A DNA stretch of 64,000 bases from Sambucus nigra (Eukaryota > Streptophyta > Magnoliopsida > Dipsacales > Adoxaceae): contig OX422223.1 of the NCBI GenBank assembly GCA_949130495.1, forward strand, positions 77,994,751-78,058,750, in the 5' to 3' direction. The translations under genes and the position numbers were made by a program. A model generated the notes under the pieces. It saw nothing but the letters and a program-made list of their open reading frames with translations, was not told the origin of the DNA and searched no databases. Below are positions 11,561-22,179 of the stretch, piece by piece (the stretch's first letter is position 1; each line of letters starts with the position of its first letter).

Positions 11561-13464
11561 ATTTCCAGTCCTCCACAGATGGTGTTAACACCAAAGGAGA
11601 TCATTCTAACCCAATTTACGGGGGCATCATCATCCTTGGGTGGGAGGTCAGGGTCATCATCCTCATCATTATATGATTCCTTGTCTCTTCTTGTTGCGGT
11701 ATCTTCTTGACATCTATCGTTTCTCTTTTTCTTAGGGTCATCTCTTCCCCTCTTAGAAGATTTTCCATCCACGTATCTTCTGAGCTTCCCGAACTTTAAC
11801 ATCTTTTCTATCTCATCCTTCAAGGCAAAGCATTTATAAGTCACATAGCCATGATATTGGTGGAACTCACACCATAGGTTTTTGTTCCTCTTGTGAGGAG
11901 GAGCTTTCAACTTGTCTGGCCATCTTAGTGACCTATCATTATTTATGTCATTAAGGATGTGCTCGCAACTCACAGTCAGAGGAGTATAGTGCGCGAACTT
12001 ATAGTCTGCAGACCTCTTCTTTTCGTCCTTTTTCTTTTCGAATTTCCCATTATTGCTTCCAGTTTCATCCTCATATTTTGCAGCCATTACTTCTTCAGCG
12101 TTTATAACTCTACTGACCATTGCTAATATTTCATCCATGGATTTTGGAGGGTCTTTGGCGATCTTCCATAGTAGCTTTCCCTTCTGAAGCCCTTTGATCA
12201 GAGTTGTCATGGCTATACTCTCTTCGTAATCTTCCACTTCCAATTTTTTTTTGTTGAATCGGGTAATGTAGTCTCTTAGGCTCTCGTTCCTTCCCTGCTT
12301 GACGTACAGTAGGTGAGTGGTCTTCTTTTGGGGTCTTACCCCTAAACATAAATTGTGAATGAACCGTTCAGCTAAGCCCTTGAAGTTTTCTACACAGTTC
12401 TTCGGAAGGGAGGTAAACCAAACATGTGCAGCTCCTGTTAAAGACCCATAGATGGCCCGACACCTCATCTCATCCGAGATTGAGTAAATTTTTGCTGTAA
12501 ACTGGTACATGTCGATATGATGCGCAGGGTTGGTACTGCCATCATAATTGGGAGACACTGTAGGTGGCTTGAACTTAGCAGGGGTCGGGAAGTTCACTAT
12601 TCATGCCACAAATAGAGAACCTTCTGATAACCCTCTTTGCAGTGGGTCTCTTCTTTTGATGAGGTTCCCTATCTTCTCTTCAAGACGCTGGATGAAGTCA
12701 TTCCATGGCCTAGCAGCGTCGACCTGGCCGAGGTTATCCCCATCCACCTTTAAGAGGTGGACTGAGGGTTCCCCAACCGCTGTAAAACATCGGCTATTTA
12801 CCCCTTCTTGGTCTCTATCTCGGCCCTGATGATGGGGTCGGCCATGATGAGGCCGATGTTCCCCATCCACCTTTTGTGAGCCTGCTACATTTCTTGACCT
12901 GGATAGCCTCTACCTTAGGTCATTGACTGGTTCAATCCTTTCAAAGGTCGACCCTCTACTCAATCGATCAAAAGTTGATCCTATTTATTAGGCATCTCCA
13001 TCCCTTCTGCCCCCATAACCTCGGCTCTGTGGGATAGGACATACCATGTTGTTGGAAACCTCATATAGCTCTCAGCAGCCTTCTAGGACATCTTCTGCTT
13101 CCAGATCGTCATACCTATCCTCAGGGCAAGGGTTTCCTTGCCTCCCTAGACGTAAATGCCAAGGGTCAGCAACGTCCATCCTCCGCTGGGGGGTAGGTTG
13201 GTCTTTTAGTGGTGCCTGGGGTGGTCCCCTGGCTTCAGGATGAGGTTATACATCCACCGGAGTAATCATGCCCGGCGAGACTCTAGGTGGTTTCATCATA
13301 TGCTGGCTGAGTTGGGCAAATTGCTCCTGCATTGCTTGTTGGGTTGCAGCCAAAGACATCAAGGCTGCTTCCACCTCAGCCATTTCGGACTGGGGTGGTG
13401 CCTGGATAGATCTAGGTCCTCCCACACCAGATGGTGGAGGAGGAGGTGGTAACTCCGGTGCCAT
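11561..13464 (-). pseudogene. Element A gag
   Basis: From the ATG at 13464 a single minus frame reads through gag, apart from a few stops (for example at 13243, near 13065, and 12598-12600). The longest open part, 12597-11215, also includes protease. It has the retrotransposon gag core (WFTSLPKNCVENFKGLAERF), then a knuckle WCEFHQYHGYVTYKC in which the usual C-x2-H-x4-H-x4-C has Tyr for the second His (B keeps His). An acidic spacer follows. Gag forms the virus-like particle. Confidence 0.85.
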
Positions 13465-13622
13465 ATGTTAAACTGAAGAGCTTGTGATTAGAATATGAGA
13501 GCTTAAAAACCTTAAAGGACCCCTTTCAATGGTGAAACAGCTCCATGCAAGAGGTGAGGTCTGGTTCACCACCAAAGTCTTCGGTGAGGTTAAGCAAAAA
13601 AAGAGGAAGAGATAACTTCTCG

Positions 13623-13640
13623 TTCCCACAGACAGTGCCA
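13623..13640 (-). promoter_or_regulatory. Element A primer binding site (mutated)
   Basis: On minus it reads TGGCACTGTCTGTGGGAA, three bases after the 5' LTR. Element B has TGGCGCCGTCTGTGGGAA, so two substitutions hit the GGCGCC core. The tRNA species cannot be assigned with confidence. Confidence 0.8.
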
Positions 13641-13643
13641 AAA

Positions 13644-14677
13644 TGATGATGCCGTAAATAGCACCACTAGGTAAGGTGTTGGCAAGCTCAAGCAAGTGAT
13701 AAAAATGGGACCACTTGAGTATACTAAATATAAGAGATTGAGGTGGGGAGAAGAGGAGAGGAGAGACACCAGAATATAAGTGGTTCAGACCAAATTGGCC
13801 TACGTCCACTATGAGTGTGTGAGTAATATCACTGAAATAAGGCACTAATGGCCATGGATACAATCTCTCAAGCTTTCTCTACCTACTGTGTAAAGTGACA
13901 GAGTTTTAGCTAGGGTTATGAATTATCGATCCTTTACAATGGTGAGGATGACCTCTATATATAGTGCTTATGGGGTGTAATGTACCCCCCAAGCATACAA
14001 TGAGCATATTCGTGAAGATCCAACTAGTGCAAGGATGACACTTGGATGATCTCAACTGAGTAATGATGACCTAAATATTCCCTCACGTGGAGGGAATGAT
14101 TCAGTTATAATAGACTTGTCCATGTGTTCCAAGGAATACACGTGAGTAAATGCTCGGTTGTTCTCGCCTGATACCAACCTCGGCCTGGATGAGTACGAGG
14201 TTGGTGGGGTATGTCCCCTGTATTGCCTAGATCAATGTTCGGTGAACACCTCGGCTAGGATGTGCGGCCGAGGTTGGGTATGAGATGTAACGTCGGCCAA
14301 GGCCGATGATGAGATGATGATTGTTGGTTAAGCCTATGAGGCTTTTTTTAGTTCTGAAGTGATACTTGTAACGTCATCTGTGGTCGACCCCATGAATAGC
14401 TGATCCCATGTGACATGTAGACATCGGTAGAGGCCCAATTGAGGTGGTATTGGTAACGTGGGTTGTGGCCAACCTGATGAAAGCTTAACTCCTTGGTCCT
14501 TGCTAACCTCGATTTATTATAAGCCGAGTTGATGTTCGTGGTTGATGGAACATCGGTTGTAGCCAAACTGATGTAGGACGATGTTGCTTATGGGTATTCT
14601 TGAACTCTTGTTACCTCGACCGTCATACAAGCCGAGGTTGAGGTCTCTGAATTGGCGGGCACACTTTGGGCATATCA
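13644..14677 (-). mobile_element. Element A 5' LTR
   Basis: 1034 bp, a direct repeat of 2518-3545. On plus it begins TGATGATG and ends CATATCA, followed by GTGAT. On the element sense strand it would hold promoter and transcription start. Confidence 0.92.
13955..13964 (-). promoter_or_regulatory. TATA box candidate of element A
   Basis: CTATATATAG in the 5' LTR. It is conserved in B at 40934-40943 and is placed so that transcription would run leftward into gag. Confidence 0.55.
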
Positions 14678-14682
14678 GTGAT
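14678..14682. repeat. Target site duplication of element A (right), GTGAT
   Basis: Matches 2513-2517. Skipping from 2517 to 14683 keeps the interrupted C1 gag in frame. Confidence 0.93.
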
Positions 14683-15516
14683 AGTGAAAATGAAGAGGCA
14701 CCCGATTCCCCCATCGAGCCAACTTTATCGCGTTCATGGCAAGTCATGTGAGAATTGATAGTGAATCTTACCATGAAGATATTCCTTTACATGACACTTC
14801 CGAGGCCATTGTTTGTTAATCCCAAAACTTTTATGGTGATGAGAGTGAAGAAGTAAGTGAGAGTGATAATGAAGAAGAGGTGGATGTGAGTGAACTTTAA
14901 GTATCTTTTCAAGAGTTATATGCCGAATCGATGAACTTAAAAAGGAAAAACTTGAAGCTAGAAGCTTGTTTGAGAGAACGTTCCAAGGAAAATAATGAGA
15001 GTGTTTTAGTAGAAGATCTTAGGTCACGTGACAGAGATCTTCATGAGAAGCTTGAGTATATTGAAGTTGAGAGAGATAGCCTTAAATGTTTAACAGAGGC
15101 TATGAAGAAAGAGCTTATTGGGTTTGAAGAGAGTAGGTGTTTTCTTGAGTCTAAAATTTTAGAGTTATAAGAGAAATCGAGAGATTCAAGTAGTTTCAAA
15201 TTTGATTTGGAATGTAGGTTCGAAAAATTAGATAAAATACTTGGAACCGTCCAAATTAAAAATGACGTGTGGTATTGGCTTCGATACTCAAAATGTTTCA
15301 ACTAATAAAGACAAAACCATAAGTTTGAGAGAATATACTAGGAGCACTTTCAGAGGTCAATCCTTAGGTACTACTTTTCGTCGGGTCATTTCTTGTACAC
15401 ATTGTGGTCGAAAAGGTCATCTTAGGAAGTTTTTTTTTTATCTTAAAAAGGGTCCTAAGAAGTCCAATGTAGAGTTACCAAAATTCTCAAATCACGAGAG
15501 CGACACGCTTCACTAG
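14683..15516 (+). pseudogene. C1 gag, C-terminal part (broken)
   Basis: Continues the gag cut at 2517. It has an acidic SDSENEEAPD start, a stop at 14749, then a long charged coiled-coil-like stretch (open 14931-15170), and a second knuckle, CTHCGRKGHLRKFF, whose last Cys has become Phe beside a run of T. Paired knuckles with a coiled coil are typical of Sirevirus gag. No protease or other pol domain follows. Confidence 0.75.
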
Positions 15517-17196
15517 TTTGGGTTAGGAGATCCGATTTGGCGGCTTTACAAAATAGGATTTTTTATTCTCATTTGCTTGCACGTGATACCTCCCTTACTA
15601 AATTTAAATGTTGAATGCGTTAGGTTTCTTTACATACCCTAGCTTATGTGCATCATGATATATTCTTGCTAGTTGTATGTTTGTTTGTCATTTTCTAATA
15701 TTTACTTCATTTTAATAATTGTGCTAGAATTATGATATGTGTATCTTTTGTATTTTATTTCATTTTGTTTGGTCTCATTGAAAAATACAAAATGATTTAT
15801 GTTTTCTTTTGAGTTAAATTTTTTTGTTTAGTTAAAAAAAATTTAAAAACTCAAAAGATTTTTTTGTGTGTGTGTATTTTAATTTTACACAATTTGTGTG
15901 GCATATACTTGTGTTTGAATTCAATATCATATCTTCTTACACGTGGCTAGAACTTTTGATTAAGATTTTCAATCCTTAAAGTGTTCTTTATCATGCTTGC
16001 ATAGAGTAGTTTGATTTTGTGTTTCTTAATGAATTCTCTTTTATATGCCTCGATTCACACATGCACGAGCTCATTTGAAATTTAACTTTGCATGTATATT
16101 TAAGCTAAGTGAGATGTTCTCCTGTCAATTTAGTCATCCACATGTTGATATGACTATGGAGGATTTGTGCATGTAATAACCTTTTCTCGAATTTAAAAAA
16201 ATAGAAACATATTTATCCGATATAGTTATTTTTCAATGGAATTGGGTTGTGAAAGATAAAATTACTTTGTGTGAAAAGCGACCATTGAAAGTTGTCTTAA
16301 AAAATGTGGCATTACAAAAATGGCCAAGGACTTTATTGTTTAGTTGGTATGTTCATAAAGAAAAGAAAAATAAGAAGCATATTAATGAGGAAGTTTGGTT
16401 GGATATATCAACGGGTTTGCACAATGACTTTGTATCCTAGTTATGTTATTCTTGCCATGACTCTATTTGTTTGTACATTGATCAACATTCATTCTTTTTT
16501 ATAAGGTTTCAGAGCTTGTAAGTGCCACTGGAGAGGCTCTTTCTCCATTTTATTTCTAATAAAATTTGTGGGTGTACCGTCCCTCTTCTTAAAAAAACTC
16601 TATTGGTTTGTAGAATCATCAATATTCTAGGCATGTGTGCATTGTGTACATTTTTTTCGTGAGTTCACTTTATCTTGTCACATGAGGCTATATTTAAGTT
16701 TGATAAAGTTTTGTAATCAAATGAGAACTCCGTGAACATGTTTAGGTGATTGAGTCTAAATTCTTTTGTTGGTACTTCACACCCCTTCACTTCCGTTTAC
16801 CACATGTATTTAGACACACTTTTTCCATACGAGTGTGGAAAGCTTAATGTATTTTGTGTCCTGTGTGGTGTTTGTACCTATGTATATGTGTGTGTGCGTT
16901 ATTGGTATATTTGTGTATATATATGGTATTTCTTTATTTTTGAGTCTTTACCTTGCTCGCCAGTCCATGAATGCTTTGAATTCAAAATTGGTATCTATCT
17001 TGTTGCATATTGTATTTGATTTTCCATGCTTATTATAGTACATTTTAATGGTATATTTTTTCATTGCATCATAAGTGATATTTATTAAACTTTGTTTGGA
17101 CTAGTTGGACTTCATTGTTGCCCATATGCTTTAATTCTCTTAACACTTTATGCACCATTGCATGTTTAACTTATTTTTCCTTATTAGAGCTTGTTT
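15517..17196 (+). other. C1 interior downstream of gag, no pol
   Basis: About 1.7 kb of AT-rich sequence where integrase, reverse transcriptase and RNase H would be expected. No such motif was found in any frame. The longest plus ORFs (16249-16440, 16304-16504, 16750-17019) are short and unrecognised. A 63-residue basic ORF at 16249 is the only one with protein-like composition. Confidence 0.6.
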
Positions 17197-17202
17197 AGTT
17201 TA

Positions 17203-17616
17203 GGGGGAGTATTTGCTTTAATTGGAAGAGAAATAAGTTATTTTATTCTTAACCTTTATCTATTCCTGAACAAAAAGGGGGAGAAATGCTATCAAATCCT
17301 TAGAAATTTAAGGCGATCTAACTTAGGGGGAGACGTCTTTCTAGGAAGATCATTGTTAGATAAATGGGGAGAATTAATTAAGGGGGAGTATTTAATTTTA
17401 CGCGCTTTATATTGTCATATTCCCTATGCGTTTAATGGTGCGCTTAAGTGTTCAGGAATTTCTTTTTAGCATCAAATTGGTTAAAGTGGCAAAGCATCTA
17501 TGAGTCGATTCAAGCTTATATTTTTTATTTTATTTTTACGTGAGATTGTTTCTAGGCGTGCTTGATGGCCCATAGGATTTTTGGTTTGGTTTTGTCCTGT
17601 AATATCCAAAGAGGGA
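17203..17616 (+). promoter_or_regulatory. Multiple polypurine tracts before the C1 3' LTR
   Basis: GGGGGAG occurs at 17203, 17277, 17326 and 17382, GGGGAG at 17366, and GAGGGAG just before the LTR. Repeated polypurine tracts upstream of the 3' LTR are characteristic of Sireviruses. They resist RNase H and can prime plus-strand DNA. C2 shows the same set inverted. Confidence 0.8.
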
Positions 17617-17997
17617 GATTTGTAAGGAAAATTTTCCAATTGAGTCAATTTATAGTGTTGACTTAATTCAACACAAAACTCATTGAGTCATAGGATAGAA
17701 GTTGGTTGTACCTCAATCCTATGACGTTTGAAAATTTGAAGACCATGTGGCCAAGTAAAAGGGCATATATCATTGCCGATTTCAAGTGCCTTGTTTCTCG
17801 TCATCAACACTGTCTCATTTTCCAAAGTCTCCAAAGGTATGAATGCAATAATATATAGATGATCATGGAAAATTATTTGGGTGTTCTTTTTATAATCTTT
17901 TATCATCAATGACTTTTTATTTTTCTTAGAAAATCATTTTAGAACTTTTCATAAAAGTTTTTGGGCTTAAAATGCAATTTAAGGATTTTCTGTAAAG

Positions 17998-18235
17998 TCG
18001 TTCGAACGAACCTGGAATCTCATTCGAACAAAATTCCAAGGTCGTTCGAACGAACTTCCAACGACATGTGCATATCTTTTCTATTTTCTCGTTAGAAGGT
18101 CATTGGAACAAAGTCGTTCTAATGAAATTTCAATCAAACAAGTGTCTGAATTATCATTCGAATGAACTTGGAAACTGTTATCTCGTTCGAACACTGTCGT
18201 TTGAACAAACTCAAAATATCGTTCGAACAACATTT
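17998..18235. repeat. Cluster of TTCGAA palindromes in C1 3' LTR
   Basis: TCGTTCGAACGA is at 17998-18009 and 18042-18053. Diverged copies continue to about 18235 (for example near 18185 and 18225). Confidence 0.8.
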
Positions 18236-18481
18236 CAGCAAGTACAGTTTTCTGACAAATTTGAGCAGTTTTGTCCTCTTTCCCACTACTTTTTCCCACT
18301 AACTTTTTCTTGATTTATAAAGTGTGGGAACAACTTTTTTAGATAAGACTTTTGGAGAGATTTTCCTACACTTTGAGAGAAAAACTTCATCTTCCAAATG
18401 TCCATTTTTGTGTGAGAGTTTTCATGAATTAATTTCTTCAAAACACACATGTTTACACCCATGTTTCTAGTTTAATCCAAG

Positions 18482-18523
<42 letters not shown>

Positions 18524-19277
18524 TTTCTTGGAGATTGTTTAGCACCGGGTTCATCTATACCCATTAAGGAGATAGTTTGGGTTCCTTTTCTACCCATCAA
18601 AGGAGATTATTTTTGTTGCGGCGTGTTCATACGGTGAAAGGCACCGTGTGTGGATTGACGATAACCAGGCCCCATCGGTGGACTCCGAGATTCCGGTGAA
18701 CTCCGGAGTTGTCGACTAGGCGGAGGTGGATGCAAGAAGAAGTGTCGAGGCTTGGACGGAGTCAATTCATGTGTTGTAAGTCTTTTGTCTTGTATTTGAA
18801 AAACCATACTTAGTGGCCTTGTAGGCAGGGCTGTCAGAGGTTTTTCCAATTGTGGGATTTCCTCGTACATCACGGCATAGTGTGTTTATGATTTATTTTT
18901 TATCTTGCAAAATATCACTTAAATGCATGCTAGGTTAATCAAGATAAAAATTGGTTTAATTCACAACTTCGTTTAAATTGGTGCAAGTTTAATTTTTGGG
19001 TAATTATAGTTTAATTTAATTTAAGGTGGAAAATTAGTATTAATTTAATTAGATAATATTCATGCTTGGTTTGTATAACTTGAATTGAATTAGATTTTTA
19101 TTTAAGTGGAAATTAAAAATGTATGTTTAGTTTAATTTCACTTTAAGTTTAGTGTATGGAAGAAAATAATATTTGATCTTTTATTTATTAAATTTAAAAG
19201 AAATTAAAAAATTGATAAATCATTGAACCATCTCATAATTTGAAGTTTAATATTTGGGGCATTCACCCTCCAACAAG

Positions 19278-19289
19278 TGGTATCAGAGC
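19278..19289 (+). repeat. Primer-binding-site copy inside the LTR end
   Basis: TGGTATCAGAGC lies 15 bases before the LTR terminus. The matching place in the 5' LTR (1446) reads TGGTATCAAAGA. It looks like an old duplication of the priming region that became part of the LTR. Confidence 0.7.
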
Positions 19290-19304
19290 GTTTTTAGTCT
19301 TTCA

Positions 19305-19670
19305 AAAGTCTTATTTCCAAGCACACAACATAGTAGTGTACATTGATCTACCTCTTTGGTAAGTACTTCACAAACCTGAAAAGTCAGGCAGGGTTATGTG
19401 TTGGGTAGTATAGCTGGGAGAATATGACATTATCTAAGAGCCAAGGTCATCGATGAAAGGAAAAGATTTGGTAGATTTCATTGCAGAGTTCACATATCCA
19501 GAGGTTACCGACCAACGAAACTTACCTGCTGAGCAGAGTTCTTCGGAAGAGAGCTTAACTCAAAAGAAAGACAAAGTTATATCCGACCTACCTAAATCAT
19601 CCCGCACTCAAGAGATGGCTCAGAAGTATGCAGAAGAAAGTAAGAATATATTCCACCATAGAGTTTTGTT
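19305..19670 (+). pseudogene. G3 end of first RNase H and linker
   Basis: From the first bases after C1 the frame reads SYFQAHNIVVYIDLPLW, then a stop and VLHKPEKSG, LGEYDI and KGKDLVDFIAEFT. These align with the same segment in A and B. ORF 19453 onward is open. The abrupt start in mid-domain shows the interruption by C1. Confidence 0.85.
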
Positions 19671-20240
19671 TGAAAAAAGCTTTAGTAGTGATATTCCATT
19701 ATGGAACTTATATGTGGATGGATCTTCATGCACAACTGGTAGTGGAGCGGGTATCATACTTAATACTCCTGACAATATTGATGTTGAATATAACCTTAGG
19801 CTTCAATTCAAGGCATCAAACAATGAAGCTGAGTACAAGGCTTTTATAGTCTAATTAGAATTAGACCATTCATTAGGCACCCAGCAAGTAGTGGCGCACA
19901 GTGATTCACAGTTGGTTGTCAGCCAAGTGCTTCATCTATACGGATTCAAGGGAGAGTTAATGACTAAATTCTTAACCAAGGCATTGGAAGTTATTTCCAA
20001 ATTTCTATGCGTGTAAATGAATAGGATACCAAGGATAGCTAACGCCTGAGCTGATGCATTTGCTCGGTTAGCTTCAAAAATAAGAATAGAACTCAGGAGA
20101 AGCATTCCAATTGAGATATTGGCAAACAGGAGCATAGATGAGGATCTAATTATAAGTTTCATTACTATAGATTTGGGACCTTCCTGGACGGATCTGATCA
20201 GAGCTACATTGAAGAAAGAACCCTACCAACTGATCCCAAA
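19671..20240 (+). pseudogene. G3 second (archaeal-like) RNase H
   Basis: Contains LYVDGSSCTTGSGAGIIL (first catalytic Asp), SNNEAEYKA (Glu), VAHSDSQLVVSQV (Asp) and ADAFARLAS (Asp), so all four catalytic positions survive. Stops lie at about 19852, 20014 and 20047. This domain is complete where A has a deletion. Confidence 0.85.
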
Positions 20241-21402
20241 GAAGAAAAAGTCTCCAGTACAAAGCTGTCAAATATGTGTTGAATAAAGGAGTCTTATACA
20301 AAAGGGGATTTACTATTTCATTATTTCGTTGTGTCCATCCATTGGAAGTTGAGGATTTGATCAAGGAGGTGTATGAAGGTTCTTATGGAGATCATTCAGA
20401 TGTCGTTCATTACTCCAGTGAATCAACACATAGGGATACTACTGGCCAACTATGAGGGCAGCTTGTAGGGCCTTCGTGAGAAAATATGATAAGTTCCAGA
20501 AGTTTGCTGCAACTCACAAAGCACCCAGTGCAGCTTTATCACTGGTTATTTCTCCATGGCCATTTTTTGTTTGGGGAATCAACTTGATTGGCCCACTGCC
20601 GACCACCAAAGGCTGGTTCAAATACGTGGTAGTTATTATTGACTATTTTACAAAATAGGTGGCAGCAGAGCCATTGATAGAAATGCCTTATGAGAAGGTA
20701 TACCAATTCATATGAAAGAAAATCATATATAGGTATGGCATGACTTATGCCTTCATTACAGACCATGGAACATAATTTTATAATGATGAATTCGAAGCAT
20801 ATTGTGTTCAGTCCAAGATCTAAAAACTTCACTCTGCACCAGGACATCCATAAATCAATGGTCAGGCGGAAGTGATGAATAGAAATTTGCTTAATGGACT
20901 GAATAAGGGACTTGATGATGCTAAGGGAAACTGGATTAATTAATTGAACTATGTTCTTTGGGCTTATAAAATAACGTTGACGACAACAACTGGAAAAACA
21001 CCTTATATGCTTGCATATGGGACAGAAGCCGTGGTACCAGCCGAGATAGGCCTACTAACTCACAGAGTACTGAACTTTGATTCTCCTAAGAGTGACTTGA
21101 TAAAAAGATTGGACAAGGACATGTTGGAAGAAGTCCGAGAAGATGACGCCCTCAGAAATTTTACATACCAACAAAGGACTGCTTGCTTTTATAATAAAAG
21201 GGTCAAGCCGACCAACCTAAAAGAAGGTGACTATGTCCTCAAGAAGGTAATCCATAAGGGGAACAAGCTTGAGGCCAATTGGCATGACCCATATCATATT
21301 TCAGCAGTAATCCGATCAGGGACTTTTTGACTTGAGACATTTAATGGGGAAGAATTTTAGAACCCTTAGAACGTCGAGCACCTCCGAAAATATTATCAGT
21401 GA
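20241..21402 (+). pseudogene. G3 integrase
   Basis: Zinc-binding region near 20350-20480 with frame changes, then the core with VVVIIDYFTK (stop in place of the following Trp), FITDHGT (second Asp) and NGQAEVMNRNLL (Glu). The C-terminal part is open from 20944 to 21330 (GKTPYMLAYGTEAVVPAEIG; NLKEGDYVLKK). It ends LRKYYQ and TGA at 21400. The DDE residues are present but nonsense mutations inactivate it. Confidence 0.87.
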
Positions 21403-22179
21403 ATAAAGGCATTGGCATATTATATTTATTTTTACTTTATGTTTGACACAACTATCTTTCAAGTTCAATAAAAATCTTAATTTTAGTTCCCTCAATTTTT
21501 TGAATTTTTTTTTGGAGTACGACAATATGCATCCCCCATAAACAACAAACAAATAATGTCTCCTGGTCTTCAGCCCTTGTCGGTCAACAACACATACTTA
21601 ATCAGGTTGAACTTATCAAATTCGAGATGCACCACCAACTTAACGCACAGTCGTATCTCGCTCGACTAAGTTATTACTTCATGTATGACTTCGTATTAAC
21701 AACTCAAAGATAAGAAGTATTACCCGACCAAGTTAAATGCATGAATATATTCCTAATACCCTTGGTCGCCACAAATAACTTCATGTATGACTTCGTCTTT
21801 GACAAGTTAAGAATAAGAAGTTTGTATAACTTCGTATACAACTCAAACAATTAAAAACAAGTTTTACTCGACGAAGTTAAATGCAGGAAGACATGTATAT
21901 ATTCCTAACCATTGGAATACACATATATATTCTTAATACACTTGTTCTCCACTGATATCTTATGCAAAACTTGGATCAATAAAACTATTTGTAGTTTCAT
22001 CTAAGTGCATTGGTAGAATCTATGGCCCCACAATCACAATTTAATATTTCATTATTAAACGATAACTTAGTTGTCTGATTGATTAACCAATTTTAAGTTG
22101 ACAATACAAAAGCATGTATTTTCATTAAAATACTAATTGCATTACATTCAAGATCAAATAAGTACAAGATACAGAAAAA
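21403..22179. repeat. G3 pol/antisense-ORF convergence zone with a degenerate repeat pair
   Basis: Non-coding. Two diverged direct copies of about 110 to 130 bp start with ACTTCATGTATGACTTCG (about 21680 and 21780). Each includes a TTAAATGCA(T/G)GAA segment and a TATATTCCTAA segment. This is the same position as the minisatellite of A and B, but unrelated sequence. Confidence 0.6.

Larger units (their letters stand above)
2518..14677 (-). mobile_element. Element A: complete, inactive Tat-lineage gypsy retrotransposon
   Basis: This is a 12,160 bp element flanked by GTGAT. Its sense strand is minus: 5' LTR on the right (13644-14677), primer site, gag, protease, reverse transcriptase, two RNase H domains, integrase, a 62 bp minisatellite, an ORF on the opposite (plus) strand, and 3' LTR on the left. 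Two successive RNase H domains plus an extra antisense ORF are hallmarks of the Tat lineage. The coding regions carry many stops and frameshifts. In the first 60 bases the two LTRs differ at 5 positions, so this is not a recent insertion. Confidence 0.93.
17621..19304 (+). mobile_element. C1 3' LTR
   Basis: 1684 bp, beginning TGTAAGG after the polypurine tract and ending TTTCA at 19304. Similarity to the 5' LTR extends past a first candidate end (CCAACA, 19275) to 19304. The G3 pol reading frame starts at the very next bases. Both support 19304 as the terminus. A TGGTATCAGAGC copy therefore lies inside the LTR at 19278-19289. Confidence 0.88.

Noticed and set aside
19266..19304. C1 LTR ending at 19275 with the primer site at 19278
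   Set aside because: LTR-LTR similarity continues to 19304 and the G3 coding frame starts immediately after it.
21826..21838. ATAACTTCGTATA, identical to one arm of a loxP site
   Set aside because: No inverted second arm or spacer; it sits in degenerate repeats of G3, so it is a coincidence.
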